From assembly GCA_015067785.1 (NCBI GenBank), contig SVLR01000003.1:1-64000 (forward strand): a stretch of 64,000 nt of DNA. The letters are read 5' to 3'. Below, piece by piece: positions 50,983 through 60,296 of the stretch. Position numbers and translations under genes: made by a program. Every line of letters starts with the position of its first letter. The first letter of the stretch is position 1. The notes under the pieces were generated by a model. The model was not told the DNA's origin and searched no databases. It saw only the letters and a program-made list of their open reading frames with translations. This stretch comes from Oscillospiraceae bacterium. GTDB lineage: Bacteria > Bacillota > Clostridia > Oscillospirales > Oscillospiraceae.

Positions 50983-51968
50983 AAGAGATCACAAAAGCTT
51001 TATTGCAAAACAAAAATAAAACCGTACCGATTTTGACCTTTCCCTCTGCCCAGCTGCTGGACATCAGCGTAAAAGAACTGATTAGCTCTGCCCAAATGCA
51101 GGCTGAGGGGATGGAAGCGATCTATAAGCGCTGTCCCATCGGTGCGGCACTCAATATGATGGATCTTTCCGTAGAAGCAGAAGCCTTTGGCGCAAGGATC
51201 CGCATCTATGAGGATGAGATCCCTGCTGTTGAAAGTGGCATCATCGATGACATCTGCGATGCAGAGGATATCGTCGTGCCCCAAGTAGGCGCAGGCAGAA
51301 CGGGGATCTATATCGACGGCATCCGCAAAGCAAAGGAAAGAATTACCGATGTTCCCGTGTTTTGCGGGGTGATCGGTCCGTACTCTCTGGCAGGCAGACT
51401 GTTTGATATGAGCGAGCTGATGCTGGAATGCTACGACAGCCCTGATGAGGTGAAGGTGCTGCTGGAAAAATGCGCCGAATTTATTGTGGCTTACATCAAA
51501 GCCTACAAGGAAGCAGGTGCAGACGGCGTGGTAATGGCAGAGCCGGCAGCGGGCCTTTTGTCTCCGGCGCTGGCGGAAGAATTTTCCACAGTCTATGTGC
51601 AGAAAATTATCGAGCAGGTAAACGACCCGGATTTTGTGTTCTGCTATCATAACTGCGGCAGCGCTGCCAGCGATATGATGGATGCCTTTGCCAAGCTGGA
51701 TGCAGATATTTTCCATTTCGGCAATGTGGTGGACATCGAAAAAGCCTGCCGGTGCTTACCGAAAGACAAGATCATCATGGGCAATGTGGACCCGGTGCTG
51801 CTGCGTACCGGCACACCGGAGACGGTGGCATCGGATACCCAGCGTGTATACGACCTTTGCAACAAATACGAAAACTTTATGATCTCCACGGGCTGCGATG
51901 TCCCTGCGGCATCTTCCTGGGAGAATATTGACGCTTATTTCAGCAAGGTAACAGAGCTTTATGCATAA
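50979..51968 (+). CDS. MtaA/MtbA-like methylcobamide methyltransferase
   Basis: A 329-residue UroD-superfamily protein of the type that moves methyl groups between a corrinoid protein and a thiol or pterin acceptor. The zinc set of this family is present: His224 and Cys226 (CYHNCG) and Cys306 (STGCDVP). MGNVDPVLLRTGTPETV is also typical. In a bacterium without coenzyme M the acceptor would more likely be tetrahydrofolate or another thiol; that is inference. It overlaps the DUF2284 stop (ATGA). Confidence 0.85.
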   Translation: MKEITKALLQNKNKTVPILTFPSAQLLDISVKELISSAQMQAEGMEAIYKRCPIGAALNMMDLSVEAEAFGARIRIYEDEIPAVESGIIDDICDAEDIVVPQVGAGRTGIYIDGIRKAKERITDVPVFCGVIGPYSLAGRLFDMSELMLECYDSPDEVKVLLEKCAEFIVAYIKAYKEAGADGVVMAEPAAGLLSPALAEEFSTVYVQKIIEQVNDPDFVFCYHNCGSAASDMMDAFAKLDADIFHFGNVVDIEKACRCLPKDKIIMGNVDPVLLRTGTPETVASDTQRVYDLCNKYENFMISTGCDVPAASSWENIDAYFSKVTELYA

Positions 51969-53343
51969 AGTGATCATTGATGATAAGCTGTTTTTAGCTG
52001 CTAACGGACAGCGATTATCAGAGCTTCTTATGGGCACAGAAAATTCTGTGCCCCATCCCTGCGGTGGCCGTGGTGTTTGCGGGAAATGCACCGTGGAGGT
52101 AAACGGCGTGATGCAGCTTGCCTGTCAGTATGAGATCCGTGGGGATATTACGGTACATATTCCTGTTCATACGGAAATTCTGTCTGAGACCGGCGCGTTG
52201 GAAACCGGTATAAAGACAGAAAATATGTGCTATGCCTTAGACATTGGAACAACTACCTTGGCACTGTCGCTGGTTTCCTTGGATCGGGGAGAGATCGTAA
52301 AGGTGCTGACCCGCAGCAATCCCCAAACCGCCTTTGGCGCAGATGTGATGTCCCGTATCGACTATTGCGGCAGAAACGGTGTACAAAAGCTGCAAAGTAC
52401 AGTTGCTGAAAGAATCAATGAGATGATCGCAGCGTTTAGGCTGCCGATCATCGATAAGATGTATGTAGCAGGTAATGCTACAATGCTCCATCTGCTTTTT
52501 GGTGTTGACCCGTCGCCTATGGGTAGAGCACCCTATATACCGGCTTTTTTGGAAAGCAAGGCTTGCGCGGGGGAAAAGCTTGGTATTCACGGGGTAAAAA
52601 ATGTAATTTCTCTGCCTTCTATTTCTGCCTTTGTGGGTGCAGACTTGGTGGCAGGTCTGAATTTCGTAGGTATGCCCCAAAAGGGAAAATATAATTTGCT
52701 GATCGACCTGGGAACAAACGCAGAAATCGTGCTTTATTCCCGGGATAGCGCCATTTGTACCGCTGCTGCCGCAGGCCCTTGCTTTGAGGGCGCCAATATT
52801 CGCTGCGGTATGAGCGCAGAAGAGGGCGCGATATGGGCATATGAAAACGGTACACCGAAAACCGTCGGTGATGCACCTGCAAAAGGTATCTGTGGGACAG
52901 GTCTTATTGACATTGTGGCAGAGCTTTTAGAAAAAGGAATCATTGAAGAAAGCGGCTATATGGAAGAAGACTTTTCCATAGCAGAAAATGTCCATCTCTG
53001 TCAGGCAGATGTGCGTCAGTTCCAGGTGGCGAAATCCGCGGTCTGCTCTGCGGTGCTGACGCTTATGGAGAAACACAAGGTCTGCTTTGCAGATTTGGAA
53101 AAAGTATACCTTTCCGGCGGTTTTTCCGGCAAAATCAATATTTGCAATGCCGGAAAAGTAGGACTGCTCCCAGCCCAGCTGCTGGAGAAATGCGTTGCCG
53201 TAAAAAACAGCAGCCTGCTGGGCACCGCAAAATATGCTTATGAAAAGAATGATCTGTCCGGGTATTTAATTGCGCAGTATGTGGATCTCTCTGCAGATCC
53301 CCATTTTTCGGACAGATTTGTGGATAATATGCTTTTTCAATGA
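51961..53343 (+). CDS. Ferredoxin-ASKHA corrinoid reactivator (RACo-like, DUF4445)
   Basis: A 460-residue protein with an N-terminal plant-type 2Fe-2S ferredoxin domain (Cys34, Cys40, Cys43, Cys55) and an ASKHA ATPase domain (YALDIGTTTLALSLV near 77; LLIDLGTNAEIVL near 245; VYLSGGFSG near 387). This architecture is that of reductive activators that return inactive Co(II) corrinoid to Co(I) with ATP. It is shorter than acetogenic RACo proteins of about 600 residues. It overlaps the upstream methyltransferase gene by 8 bases. Confidence 0.87.
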   Translation: MHKVIIDDKLFLAANGQRLSELLMGTENSVPHPCGGRGVCGKCTVEVNGVMQLACQYEIRGDITVHIPVHTEILSETGALETGIKTENMCYALDIGTTTLALSLVSLDRGEIVKVLTRSNPQTAFGADVMSRIDYCGRNGVQKLQSTVAERINEMIAAFRLPIIDKMYVAGNATMLHLLFGVDPSPMGRAPYIPAFLESKACAGEKLGIHGVKNVISLPSISAFVGADLVAGLNFVGMPQKGKYNLLIDLGTNAEIVLYSRDSAICTAAAAGPCFEGANIRCGMSAEEGAIWAYENGTPKTVGDAPAKGICGTGLIDIVAELLEKGIIEESGYMEEDFSIAENVHLCQADVRQFQVAKSAVCSAVLTLMEKHKVCFADLEKVYLSGGFSGKINICNAGKVGLLPAQLLEKCVAVKNSSLLGTAKYAYEKNDLSGYLIAQYVDLSADPHFSDRFVDNMLFQ

Positions 53344-53356
53344 AGGAGGCAAGGGT

Positions 53357-55900
53357 ATGGAAAAGGAAAGCTTACTGCAGGCAGTAAAGGATTGCTTACA
53401 GGGTCAAGAGAAAAAAGACCGGATCTTTCCCTTCCTTTGGGTACACGGCGCGCCTCACGACCGTCTGAAGGAAGAGTTGGATGCCATTTATAACTGTGGA
53501 CTTCGTGCCTTCTGCGTAGAAAGCCGTCCGCACCCGCACTTTTGTGAAGAGGCTTGGTGGGAGGACCTTGGTTTTATCTTGGAATACGCCAAGGTGCGGG
53601 ATATGCAGGTTTGGGTACTGGATGATAAGCATTTCCCTACGGGCTATGCCAATGCTGCCATTGAAAAGAAATATCCCCATTTGCGCAGAAAATGTGTCCG
53701 GGTGGCTTGTATCGATGTTGCCGGGCCTATGAAGGATGGGTGCTGCCTGCTGCCCCAAATGGACGAGGATGAAACCGTTGTGTCTGTGTCTGCCTTCCGT
53801 CGCACCGGTGAGGGAGAAGCGGTGGATGGCAGCAGCGGTATGCTGCTGACGGATATCCGAGATAGTCTTGTGTTTTGGGATGCGCCGGAGGGTGTTTGGC
53901 GGGTATATTTTGTGATCAATACCCGTCGGGGACCTGCGCACTTTAGAAACTACATCGATATGTGCGACCCGGAGTCCTGCCGCGTGATGGTAGATGAGAT
54001 CTATCAGCCTCATTATGACCAGTTTGGACAATATTTTGGGAATACCTTCCGGGGTTTTTTCTCCGATGAGCCTTGCTTTGCCAACAATATCGGCTCGTTT
54101 ACAGATAAGCTGGGAACACCGATGCTGAATATTCCTTGGCGGGAGGATATGGTAGCGCTTTTGGCACAGGAATGCGGCATTTCTGAAGAGGAAGTGACCT
54201 GCTTGCTGCCTGCCCTATGGCATACGGTTACGGAACGGATGGAAAAGCTTCGTCTTGCCTATATGAATATCATCACGAAGTGCTATCGGGATAATTTCAG
54301 TAATATGCTTGGCACTTGGTGTGAGGACCACGGTGTGGAATATATCGGCCATGTTATTGAGGATGGCGGTGCCCATATGCGCCTTGGCTATGGCAGCGGT
54401 CATTTCTTCCGGGCGCTGGAGGGTCAGCATATGGCCGGTATGGATATTGTGCTGAAACAAATTGCGCCCGGCATTACCAAGATGGTACATTCCTATGCCA
54501 GCGCCTCCGGCAAGCAGGCAAGCCCTGATAGCTACGAGTATACCATCCCGAAGCTTGCTACCTCTGCTGCTCATTTGGACGAGAAAAAGCAGGGCAGAGT
54601 TATGTGCGAGCTATACGGTGCTTTCGGCTGGGCAGAGGGTATTCCGGAGATGAAATATTTGACCGACTGTATGCTAAGCGCCGGTGTGAACAACTTGGTT
54701 CCCCACGCCTTTTCTGATAAGGTGGAGGATCCGGATTGCCCGCCTCATTTCTTTAACGGCGGCAAAAATCCCCAATACCCGGTCTTCGGCAAGCTGATGG
54801 ACTATACGGCAAAATGTTTCCACATCCTCAGCGCAGGTGCGCCCCAAGTTTCCGTAGCAGTATACTATAACGCAGAGAGTGAATGGTGCGGCGGTGAGGC
54901 GGGCGCATTGGAAACCGTCGCCGGTATTTTGGGGCGTAATCATACGGATTTTGATTTCGTACCTATGGATGCCTTGATGAATGCCGCGGAAGAAAATGGC
55001 AGCCTGCGTCTTGGCGAAAACCGCTATCGTGCGCTGGTCGTGCCCTATTGCGAGGTGATTCCGGCTGCCTTGGCAGAAAAACTGGAAGAATTGACTATTT
55101 CCGGTATTTCTGTTCTTTATTTGGACGGCAAGCCACAGCGGACAGAGGATGGAAATGCGCCGGCATTGACCGGCAAGGTGATCCCAAAGGAACGACTTTC
55201 TGCCATTGCCAAAAGGCAGAAATGGTCTGCTTTGGAAACAATAACCCCTGAGCCGGATTTGCGTGTGCTTCACCGGGCAGAGGGAAATACGCATATATAT
55301 TTCCTCTTCAATGCCAGCCTGGAGAAAACGATAAGGACCAAGGTCATGCTTCGCGCCCCCGGACAGGCAATTGCCTATGACCCTTGGCAAAATATTTGCT
55401 ATCCGTTAAGGGGGAGGAGACTTATCCTTGCTCCGGGACAGGCGATACTTTGGTGCGTTACCGAGGAAATACTCCCTACGATTTCCGCATACAAGCCATG
55501 GGAGGAGCTGCCGGTGGAGCGGGTGACAGTCACCCTCTGCCAGCAGGATGAGACGATCTTGCAGGAAACTTATGATGCGCTACCGAATAAGAATTATGCA
55601 AAGGACTACCCGACTTTCAGCGGCGTGATTTCCTATGATTTGGTAGGCTGGGCAGAAAAGGTAGGATGGCTGAAGCTGGATCGGGTCGGTGAAACAGCAA
55701 GGCTGTGGGTAAATGGCATCGATTGTGGCTTTGCTGTCCGTGCGCCCTATACATTCCGGGTAAAAGATGCATGGAAGATGGGAGAAAACCGGATCCACAT
55801 CGAGGTGGCGGTCAATCAGGGCTATGGCAGACGGGATCGGTTTTCTACTTATGCGCTGCTCCCACCAATGGGCCTGCTTGGTGAGATCGAAATTTGTTAA
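53357..55900 (+). CDS. GH106-like alpha-L-rhamnosidase
   Basis: An 847-residue glycoside hydrolase. The central barrel shows the GH106-type pattern TFRGFFSDEPCFANN, EYIGHVIEDGGAHMRLGYGSGHFF and GRVMCELYGAFGWAEGIPEMKYLTD, where acidic residues would act in catalysis. The C-terminal part (from about 730) is a galactose-binding-like beta domain (GVISYDLVGWAEKVGWLKLDRVG, RLWVNGIDCGFAVRAPYTF). No signal peptide, so a cytoplasmic enzyme acting on imported glycosides. AAGGAGG precedes ATG. Family assignment is from remembered motifs; a GH2-related enzyme is the alternative. Confidence 0.75.
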   Translation: MEKESLLQAVKDCLQGQEKKDRIFPFLWVHGAPHDRLKEELDAIYNCGLRAFCVESRPHPHFCEEAWWEDLGFILEYAKVRDMQVWVLDDKHFPTGYANAAIEKKYPHLRRKCVRVACIDVAGPMKDGCCLLPQMDEDETVVSVSAFRRTGEGEAVDGSSGMLLTDIRDSLVFWDAPEGVWRVYFVINTRRGPAHFRNYIDMCDPESCRVMVDEIYQPHYDQFGQYFGNTFRGFFSDEPCFANNIGSFTDKLGTPMLNIPWREDMVALLAQECGISEEEVTCLLPALWHTVTERMEKLRLAYMNIITKCYRDNFSNMLGTWCEDHGVEYIGHVIEDGGAHMRLGYGSGHFFRALEGQHMAGMDIVLKQIAPGITKMVHSYASASGKQASPDSYEYTIPKLATSAAHLDEKKQGRVMCELYGAFGWAEGIPEMKYLTDCMLSAGVNNLVPHAFSDKVEDPDCPPHFFNGGKNPQYPVFGKLMDYTAKCFHILSAGAPQVSVAVYYNAESEWCGGEAGALETVAGILGRNHTDFDFVPMDALMNAAEENGSLRLGENRYRALVVPYCEVIPAALAEKLEELTISGISVLYLDGKPQRTEDGNAPALTGKVIPKERLSAIAKRQKWSALETITPEPDLRVLHRAEGNTHIYFLFNASLEKTIRTKVMLRAPGQAIAYDPWQNICYPLRGRRLILAPGQAILWCVTEEILPTISAYKPWEELPVERVTVTLCQQDETILQETYDALPNKNYAKDYPTFSGVISYDLVGWAEKVGWLKLDRVGETARLWVNGIDCGFAVRAPYTFRVKDAWKMGENRIHIEVAVNQGYGRRDRFSTYALLPPMGLLGEIEIC

Positions 55901-55915
55901 TATGAGGGATAAAAT

Positions 55916-57910
55916 ATGAACATCGTTGATTTTACACCGGCGAAGTGGATATGGACGCAAGATAATCTTGCAAAAGACCAAAAGGTGGTTTTTCGGAAGA
56001 AGTTCTGCGTCCAATGTGTGCCGGAGAAGGCAGAAGCCTATATCGCCTGCGATACCAAGTTTTGGCTGTGGCTGAACGGCAAAATGGTAGTCTTTGAAGG
56101 CGGCGTGTTCCGGGAGAGCAGACCGGGCTGTGGCTATGCGGAAAAAGTGGATCTTGCGCCCTATCTGCAGGCGGGAGAAAATACGCTGGCGGTTTTGGTG
56201 TGGTTCTTCGGCAACGGCGGTCGGAACAATACCAATTCCGGCGAGGCGGGCTTTATTCTCAAATGCGATGCGTTGTCACTTTACTCCGATGAAGGCTTCT
56301 TGGCAGTTAATCACCCTGCCTATGTACCTACCGATGCGCCCCATCCTGCCCACCTGTTCGGCGGTGAGAATGTTGGCTTTGATGCCAACCTAGATTTCGG
56401 TGACTTTACAGCCTCCGATTTTGATGACTCTGCATTCCTTTCGGCTGTGGTTTTTCCCAATCAGGTTTGGGGTGACAGCATCGAATCCGAATTGCCTCTT
56501 TTGAAGGTATTTCCTAAGACAGAGCTTGCATTTGTGCCCACAGAAGCCGGCGCAAAGGGAAAGCTTCCTCACGCAATGGCGCTGACCGTCTCTTTCGAAT
56601 TGGAAGCGAAGGGCGGGGAAAAGGTGGATGTCCGCACCGACCGATACGCAGTCAACGGCGGTCCCGGTGACGAAGCCTATTTCTTTAATTGCCACCGGAT
56701 CGAATATACCTGCAAGCCGGGCAAAAATGTTTTTGACTGCCTGATGTACTTATATGGCGAAGAGGTGCTTGCGACCTTCCCGGAGACGGTAAAGCTTCAA
56801 AAGCTTTCCTTCACCGAAAGCGGCTACAATACAGAGCAGGTAGGCAGCTTTGTGACCGAAGATCCGCTGTTTAATACCTTGATGGAAAAATCCATCCGTA
56901 CACTGTATGTGTGTATGCGCAATAACTTTATGGACTGCCCGGACAGAGAGCGGGGTCAGTGGATCGGTGACGTTTCTGTACAGGTGCCTCAGGTGTTCTT
57001 TGTCTTCGATGATGAAGCGAAAAAACTGCTGAAAAAGGCGGTTTATGATTTTATTTACCTGCGAAAAGGAGATGTATTGGTAGGCAATGTGCCGGGACAG
57101 CACGCAAGCGAGCTGCCGGGACAGAGCTTAGTTGCCATCAGCCAGTACGGTCTCATCGGTGAATATTACCATTATTCCAAGGACCCCAAAATACCGGCTC
57201 TGGTATTGGAGCCTTCGGTGAACTACCTGAAACTGTGGGAACTGGACGAAGAAGGCTTGCTTGTTCCACGGAAAGGCAACTGGTACTGGTTCGATCACCG
57301 CTGGAATGTGGATGCTCCGGTGCTGGAAAACTGTATGTATGTGGCAGCGGCAAAGTATGCCCTCAAAATGGCAGACATTTGCGGCGATCACCGCTTTGAT
57401 GATTTCCTTAATGAACGCATTGCTATCTTAACAGAGAATATCGAGAAGAAGTTCTGGAAGGGTAAGTACTACGCCTCCGGCGGCTTCGTGGATGACAGAG
57501 CCAATGCTATAGCAGTTTTAAGTGGCGTATGTCCCGAAGAACGCTATGGGCTGATTATGAAAGTGCTTATGTCCTGCTTTAATTCCACACCCTATTTTGA
57601 ACGGTTCGTACTGACAGCACTGTGTGAAATGGGTTATGTGAAGGATGCTTACCGCCGTATGATGGCCCGGTATTATCCGCTGATCACCAACGAGAACTCT
57701 ACGCTTTGGGAAGATTTCTATTTGCTTGGCACACGGAACCACGCATGGTCCGGTGGACCTCTGGAAATTGCCTATAAGTATTTCTTGGGTCTGCGGACAG
57801 GGGATGGCTTCAAGTCCTATACGATCGCTCCCGTTTCAGGTATCTTTAAGGAGATGCATGTGACCTTCCCGGTGGACGGCAAGACCGTTGAAAAGCATAT
57901 TGTAGAATAA
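55916..57910 (+). CDS. GH78 alpha-L-rhamnosidase
   Basis: A 664-residue protein with N-terminal beta-sandwich carbohydrate-binding parts (AKWIWTQDN; YIACDTKFWLWLNG) and an (alpha/alpha)6 barrel. The GH78 hallmark is NNFMDCPDRERGQWIGDVSVQ near 340-360, containing the predicted general acid region; ENSTLWEDF and HAWSGGPLEI occur towards the end. No signal peptide. It is the last gene of the operon; with the GH106-like enzyme it would release L-rhamnose from a glycoside. Confidence 0.85.
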   Translation: MNIVDFTPAKWIWTQDNLAKDQKVVFRKKFCVQCVPEKAEAYIACDTKFWLWLNGKMVVFEGGVFRESRPGCGYAEKVDLAPYLQAGENTLAVLVWFFGNGGRNNTNSGEAGFILKCDALSLYSDEGFLAVNHPAYVPTDAPHPAHLFGGENVGFDANLDFGDFTASDFDDSAFLSAVVFPNQVWGDSIESELPLLKVFPKTELAFVPTEAGAKGKLPHAMALTVSFELEAKGGEKVDVRTDRYAVNGGPGDEAYFFNCHRIEYTCKPGKNVFDCLMYLYGEEVLATFPETVKLQKLSFTESGYNTEQVGSFVTEDPLFNTLMEKSIRTLYVCMRNNFMDCPDRERGQWIGDVSVQVPQVFFVFDDEAKKLLKKAVYDFIYLRKGDVLVGNVPGQHASELPGQSLVAISQYGLIGEYYHYSKDPKIPALVLEPSVNYLKLWELDEEGLLVPRKGNWYWFDHRWNVDAPVLENCMYVAAAKYALKMADICGDHRFDDFLNERIAILTENIEKKFWKGKYYASGGFVDDRANAIAVLSGVCPEERYGLIMKVLMSCFNSTPYFERFVLTALCEMGYVKDAYRRMMARYYPLITNENSTLWEDFYLLGTRNHAWSGGPLEIAYKYFLGLRTGDGFKSYTIAPVSGIFKEMHVTFPVDGKTVEKHIVE

Positions 57911-58059
57911 AGGGAAAATGACAAGGGGCACGGGCAAATTTATTTCTACCGAGAGGATAAAAGACGACACGACTTGACTTAATCAAGGCTCCACTATGTC
58001 CGGCAACGCTCGTCCGCGTTGCATTTAGATGGGTTCAAGACCCGTTTTTTTCACAACAA

Positions 58060-58103
58060 AAACAAATAAGGGAGAGGCCGAGCCTCTCCCTTATTTGTTT
58101 GGT
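58060..58103. terminator. Strong terminator/hairpin
   Basis: A 19-bp perfect stem AAACAAATAAGGGAGAGGC (58060-58078 with 58082-58100) with a CGA loop, T-rich on its right arm. It is the first clear terminator after the methyl-rhamnoside operon; 57911-58059 holds nothing I can identify. Confidence 0.75.
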
Positions 58104-58127
58104 GCGGGTGTTCATAACGGACTTATG

Positions 58128-58287
58128 TTAGATAAAACAATTCTCTTTGATACGAATCAGCATTTGCAGCCGGTCCAATCGGGATTGGATTTCTTCTTTT
58201 GTCAGATTGTAAGAAGCATTCCATTTGGCCCAATCCTCGATATGCGCCGAAATATCTTCATGCAATGTTTTGCAAAAATGAAAGCTA
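58128..58287 (-). pseudogene. C-terminal fragment of an unknown protein
   Basis: On the minus strand a frame without start reads HFCKTLHEDISAHIEDWAKW then NLTKEEIQSRLDRLQ and stops at 58128. The amphipathic helical composition looks protein-like. It runs directly into the recombinase fragment on the opposite strand, so it may be the cut end of a gene at a mobile-element junction. Family not recognised. Confidence 0.3.
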
Positions 58288-58831
58288 TACCGGCTTGCTT
58301 ATTAACCATCAGATGGAAACCTGTGGGGGCGTTGTTGCCTCGGTGCCGGAGGATGAGCAATTCCACCATGAGCACTTCTTCCCCGCGATTGTAGATAGGA
58401 AGGAATGGGAGCAGGTGCAGGAAATGCTGAAAGCCAATGCACGACCGTTCTGCGGCAACACGGCGTGCCATCGCTACGCGGGGTTGTTAGTCTGCGGTGA
58501 TTGTGGCAACGCTTTTACACCGAGGACTCGGTGCTGGAACGGCAGCCGCCGGGTAGAGTATCTCTGTAAGAGCTATATGCACCACGGCAAGGAGTTCTGT
58601 CCATCCCACCGTATTCGGGAATCCGAACTGGACGATAGGGTGCAGCAGTACGCAGGGGAACTGTACCACACGCTATTGGCAGAGCAAGCGGAGCTGAAGC
58701 GTATTAAGCGTCTGCGGGAACAGAAAAGTCCGGCGATCAATGCTGCACCATGCCAACTCCGTCAGGAAGTGCAGACACTGGAGGACGAAATTGAGGAGCT
58801 TCTGCTCCTGCGTATCCAAGCGGATAAATAA
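58283..58831 (+). pseudogene. Serine recombinase, C-terminal remnant
   Basis: Encodes the recombinase and zinc-beta-ribbon parts of a large serine recombinase: SYTGLLINHQMETCGG, HHEHFFPAIVDRKEWEQVQ, then the ribbon YAGLLVCGDCGNAF and CKSYMHHGKEFCPSHRIRE, followed by a coiled-coil tail. The N-terminal catalytic domain is absent; upstream in-frame codons are unrelated. It is thus a truncated relic marking past element insertion. Confidence 0.8.
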
Positions 58832-58957
58832 TTTGGCTTTGTAGCCAACAGCGTAAGTGCGGACGACTAACGCATCGTCCGCACTTTTTCTGTTGGGAAA
58901 ATGGATCACTTTCTCGGCTGTAGAGCCGAAATAATTTCAAAAAATATAGGAGGTTTT

Positions 58958-59257
58958 ATGAAAACAGGACTAACTAAAAAGCAAAAGGTCACCGAGTTCT
59001 ACTTTAACGAACGCGATGACCTTGCTGAAATTTATACCCATAACACGGATCTCAAAAAGCGCCTGCTGGCATATGCTCAGGCCTATCCAGAACTGTGTCA
59101 GCTCACCGAAGACGATGAACACGGCGGCCTGCGGTTCGAGATCGATAAACACCGCATCGGCCTTCGCCTTACTGCACCTTACTCCCCGGAGCGGAAGGCG
59201 GCGTCAAGCCAAAGGGCGAAGAGAATTGGTGTTTCTAATAAAAAGCTGTTGCTATGA
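58958..59257 (+). CDS. Small mobile-element-associated protein
   Basis: A 99-residue hydrophilic protein (MKTGLTKKQKVTEFYFNERD...YSPERKAASSQRAKRIG). Short proteins with this start and the closing YSxERRAA-like pattern occur near recombinases and in integrative elements, by recollection; no function is known. It has a good ribosome site (TAGGAGG) and follows the recombinase remnant by 126 bases. Confidence 0.6.
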   Translation: MKTGLTKKQKVTEFYFNERDDLAEIYTHNTDLKKRLLAYAQAYPELCQLTEDDEHGGLRFEIDKHRIGLRLTAPYSPERKAASSQRAKRIGVSNKKLLL

Positions 59258-59465
59258 GCTGTGATAGCGTTTTGCTTAATTAAAACCTTGGTTTTAAAAA
59301 GCTTCTTTGGCAGATTCGTATTTGCGAAATTTTTCATCCCATTTGCCACGGATTTTTCCCGCTGGAGAACTGTTTATATGGAGAGGGCGTCAAAAGGACG
59401 ATTTCCTTGAAAAATATGTCGATGTGTGATATTATTAATAAAAATAGTTGTTGGAGGTGTTTTCT

Positions 59466-60296
59466 TTGGAAAAGAATCCAGTTATTTCACTAGATAGGCC
59501 ACAGATCCGCGTCTCTAAACAAAAAAACCATACTCCCTCAACAATACAGGCAGATACACTTTTTACCTTTATACCCAAACTGGAATTTCTCATTCCCTAT
59601 ATAAAAAGTAAAATGATTTCTCCACGGTACTGTGTAGAGGATATTAGCTATTTGAAGATACGGAAACTCAAGAAGGTAGCTTTTCCAATGAAATGCTTTT
59701 GCGATATCAATATGCATCGCCTGGGAGTACATTTAGACTGGTATGGATACTATGGATTAGCCTTTAGCAAGGAATGGGGTATGAATAGAGGAATTCAACC
59801 CATACAGTATTTAAACCAAAAATCTGCATTGCGGGTTGATTTTACCACCGCTTTCTCCGCAGCATTAACTGCCCCGGAAACAAGAAAAGGTTCTGCTCAA
59901 GAAAAAATGAAAAACTTTCTATTGCACGAACTTATGTATTATAAGCCATACGACGGGAAGATGGAAAATCGCAACACCGGAAAGACCGAGATTAAGTGTT
60001 TTACTGATGAGTGCGAGTGGCGATTCGTCCCCGATGTTACTGCTGCTGGATTTGAGCAAGCGTTGCATGGGGATATGATCGTTAATGCAGGTGTGCTGGA
60101 GGAAATCAGTAACTCAATGGCCGGGATTCCGGAGATATCGTTACAGTTTGATTATGATGATCTGAAGTATATTATCGTAAAAACACGCGCTGACTTTGAA
60201 AAGTTAGTTTCTGAATTATCGGATCTTGAAGATTCCGTTCAGCACGAACTGATTTCCAAAGTGTTAGTGTGGGATGTATCGGGGAGGGATTTTTGA
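59466..60296 (+). CDS. AbiGi-like abortive-infection protein (antitoxin side)
   Basis: A 276-residue protein with the pattern of the putative AbiGi family: an N-terminal segment LFTFIPKLEFLIPYIKSKMISPRYC, DINMHRLGVHLDWYGYYGLAFSKEW, and the motif TDECEWRFVPD near 195. AbiGi and AbiGii together block phage growth in lactococci. The start is TTG at 59466, 8 bases after GGAGGT. The gene is AT-rich relative to the rest of the window and overlaps the next gene (TGATG). Confidence 0.62.
   Translation: MEKNPVISLDRPQIRVSKQKNHTPSTIQADTLFTFIPKLEFLIPYIKSKMISPRYCVEDISYLKIRKLKKVAFPMKCFCDINMHRLGVHLDWYGYYGLAFSKEWGMNRGIQPIQYLNQKSALRVDFTTAFSAALTAPETRKGSAQEKMKNFLLHELMYYKPYDGKMENRNTGKTEIKCFTDECEWRFVPDVTAAGFEQALHGDMIVNAGVLEEISNSMAGIPEISLQFDYDDLKYIIVKTRADFEKLVSELSDLEDSVQHELISKVLVWDVSGRDF

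Noticed and set aside
58028..58055. Possible tRNA 3' end (GGGTTCAAGACCC)
   Set aside because: The T-loop consensus is not met and no acceptor or anticodon stem can be built around it.
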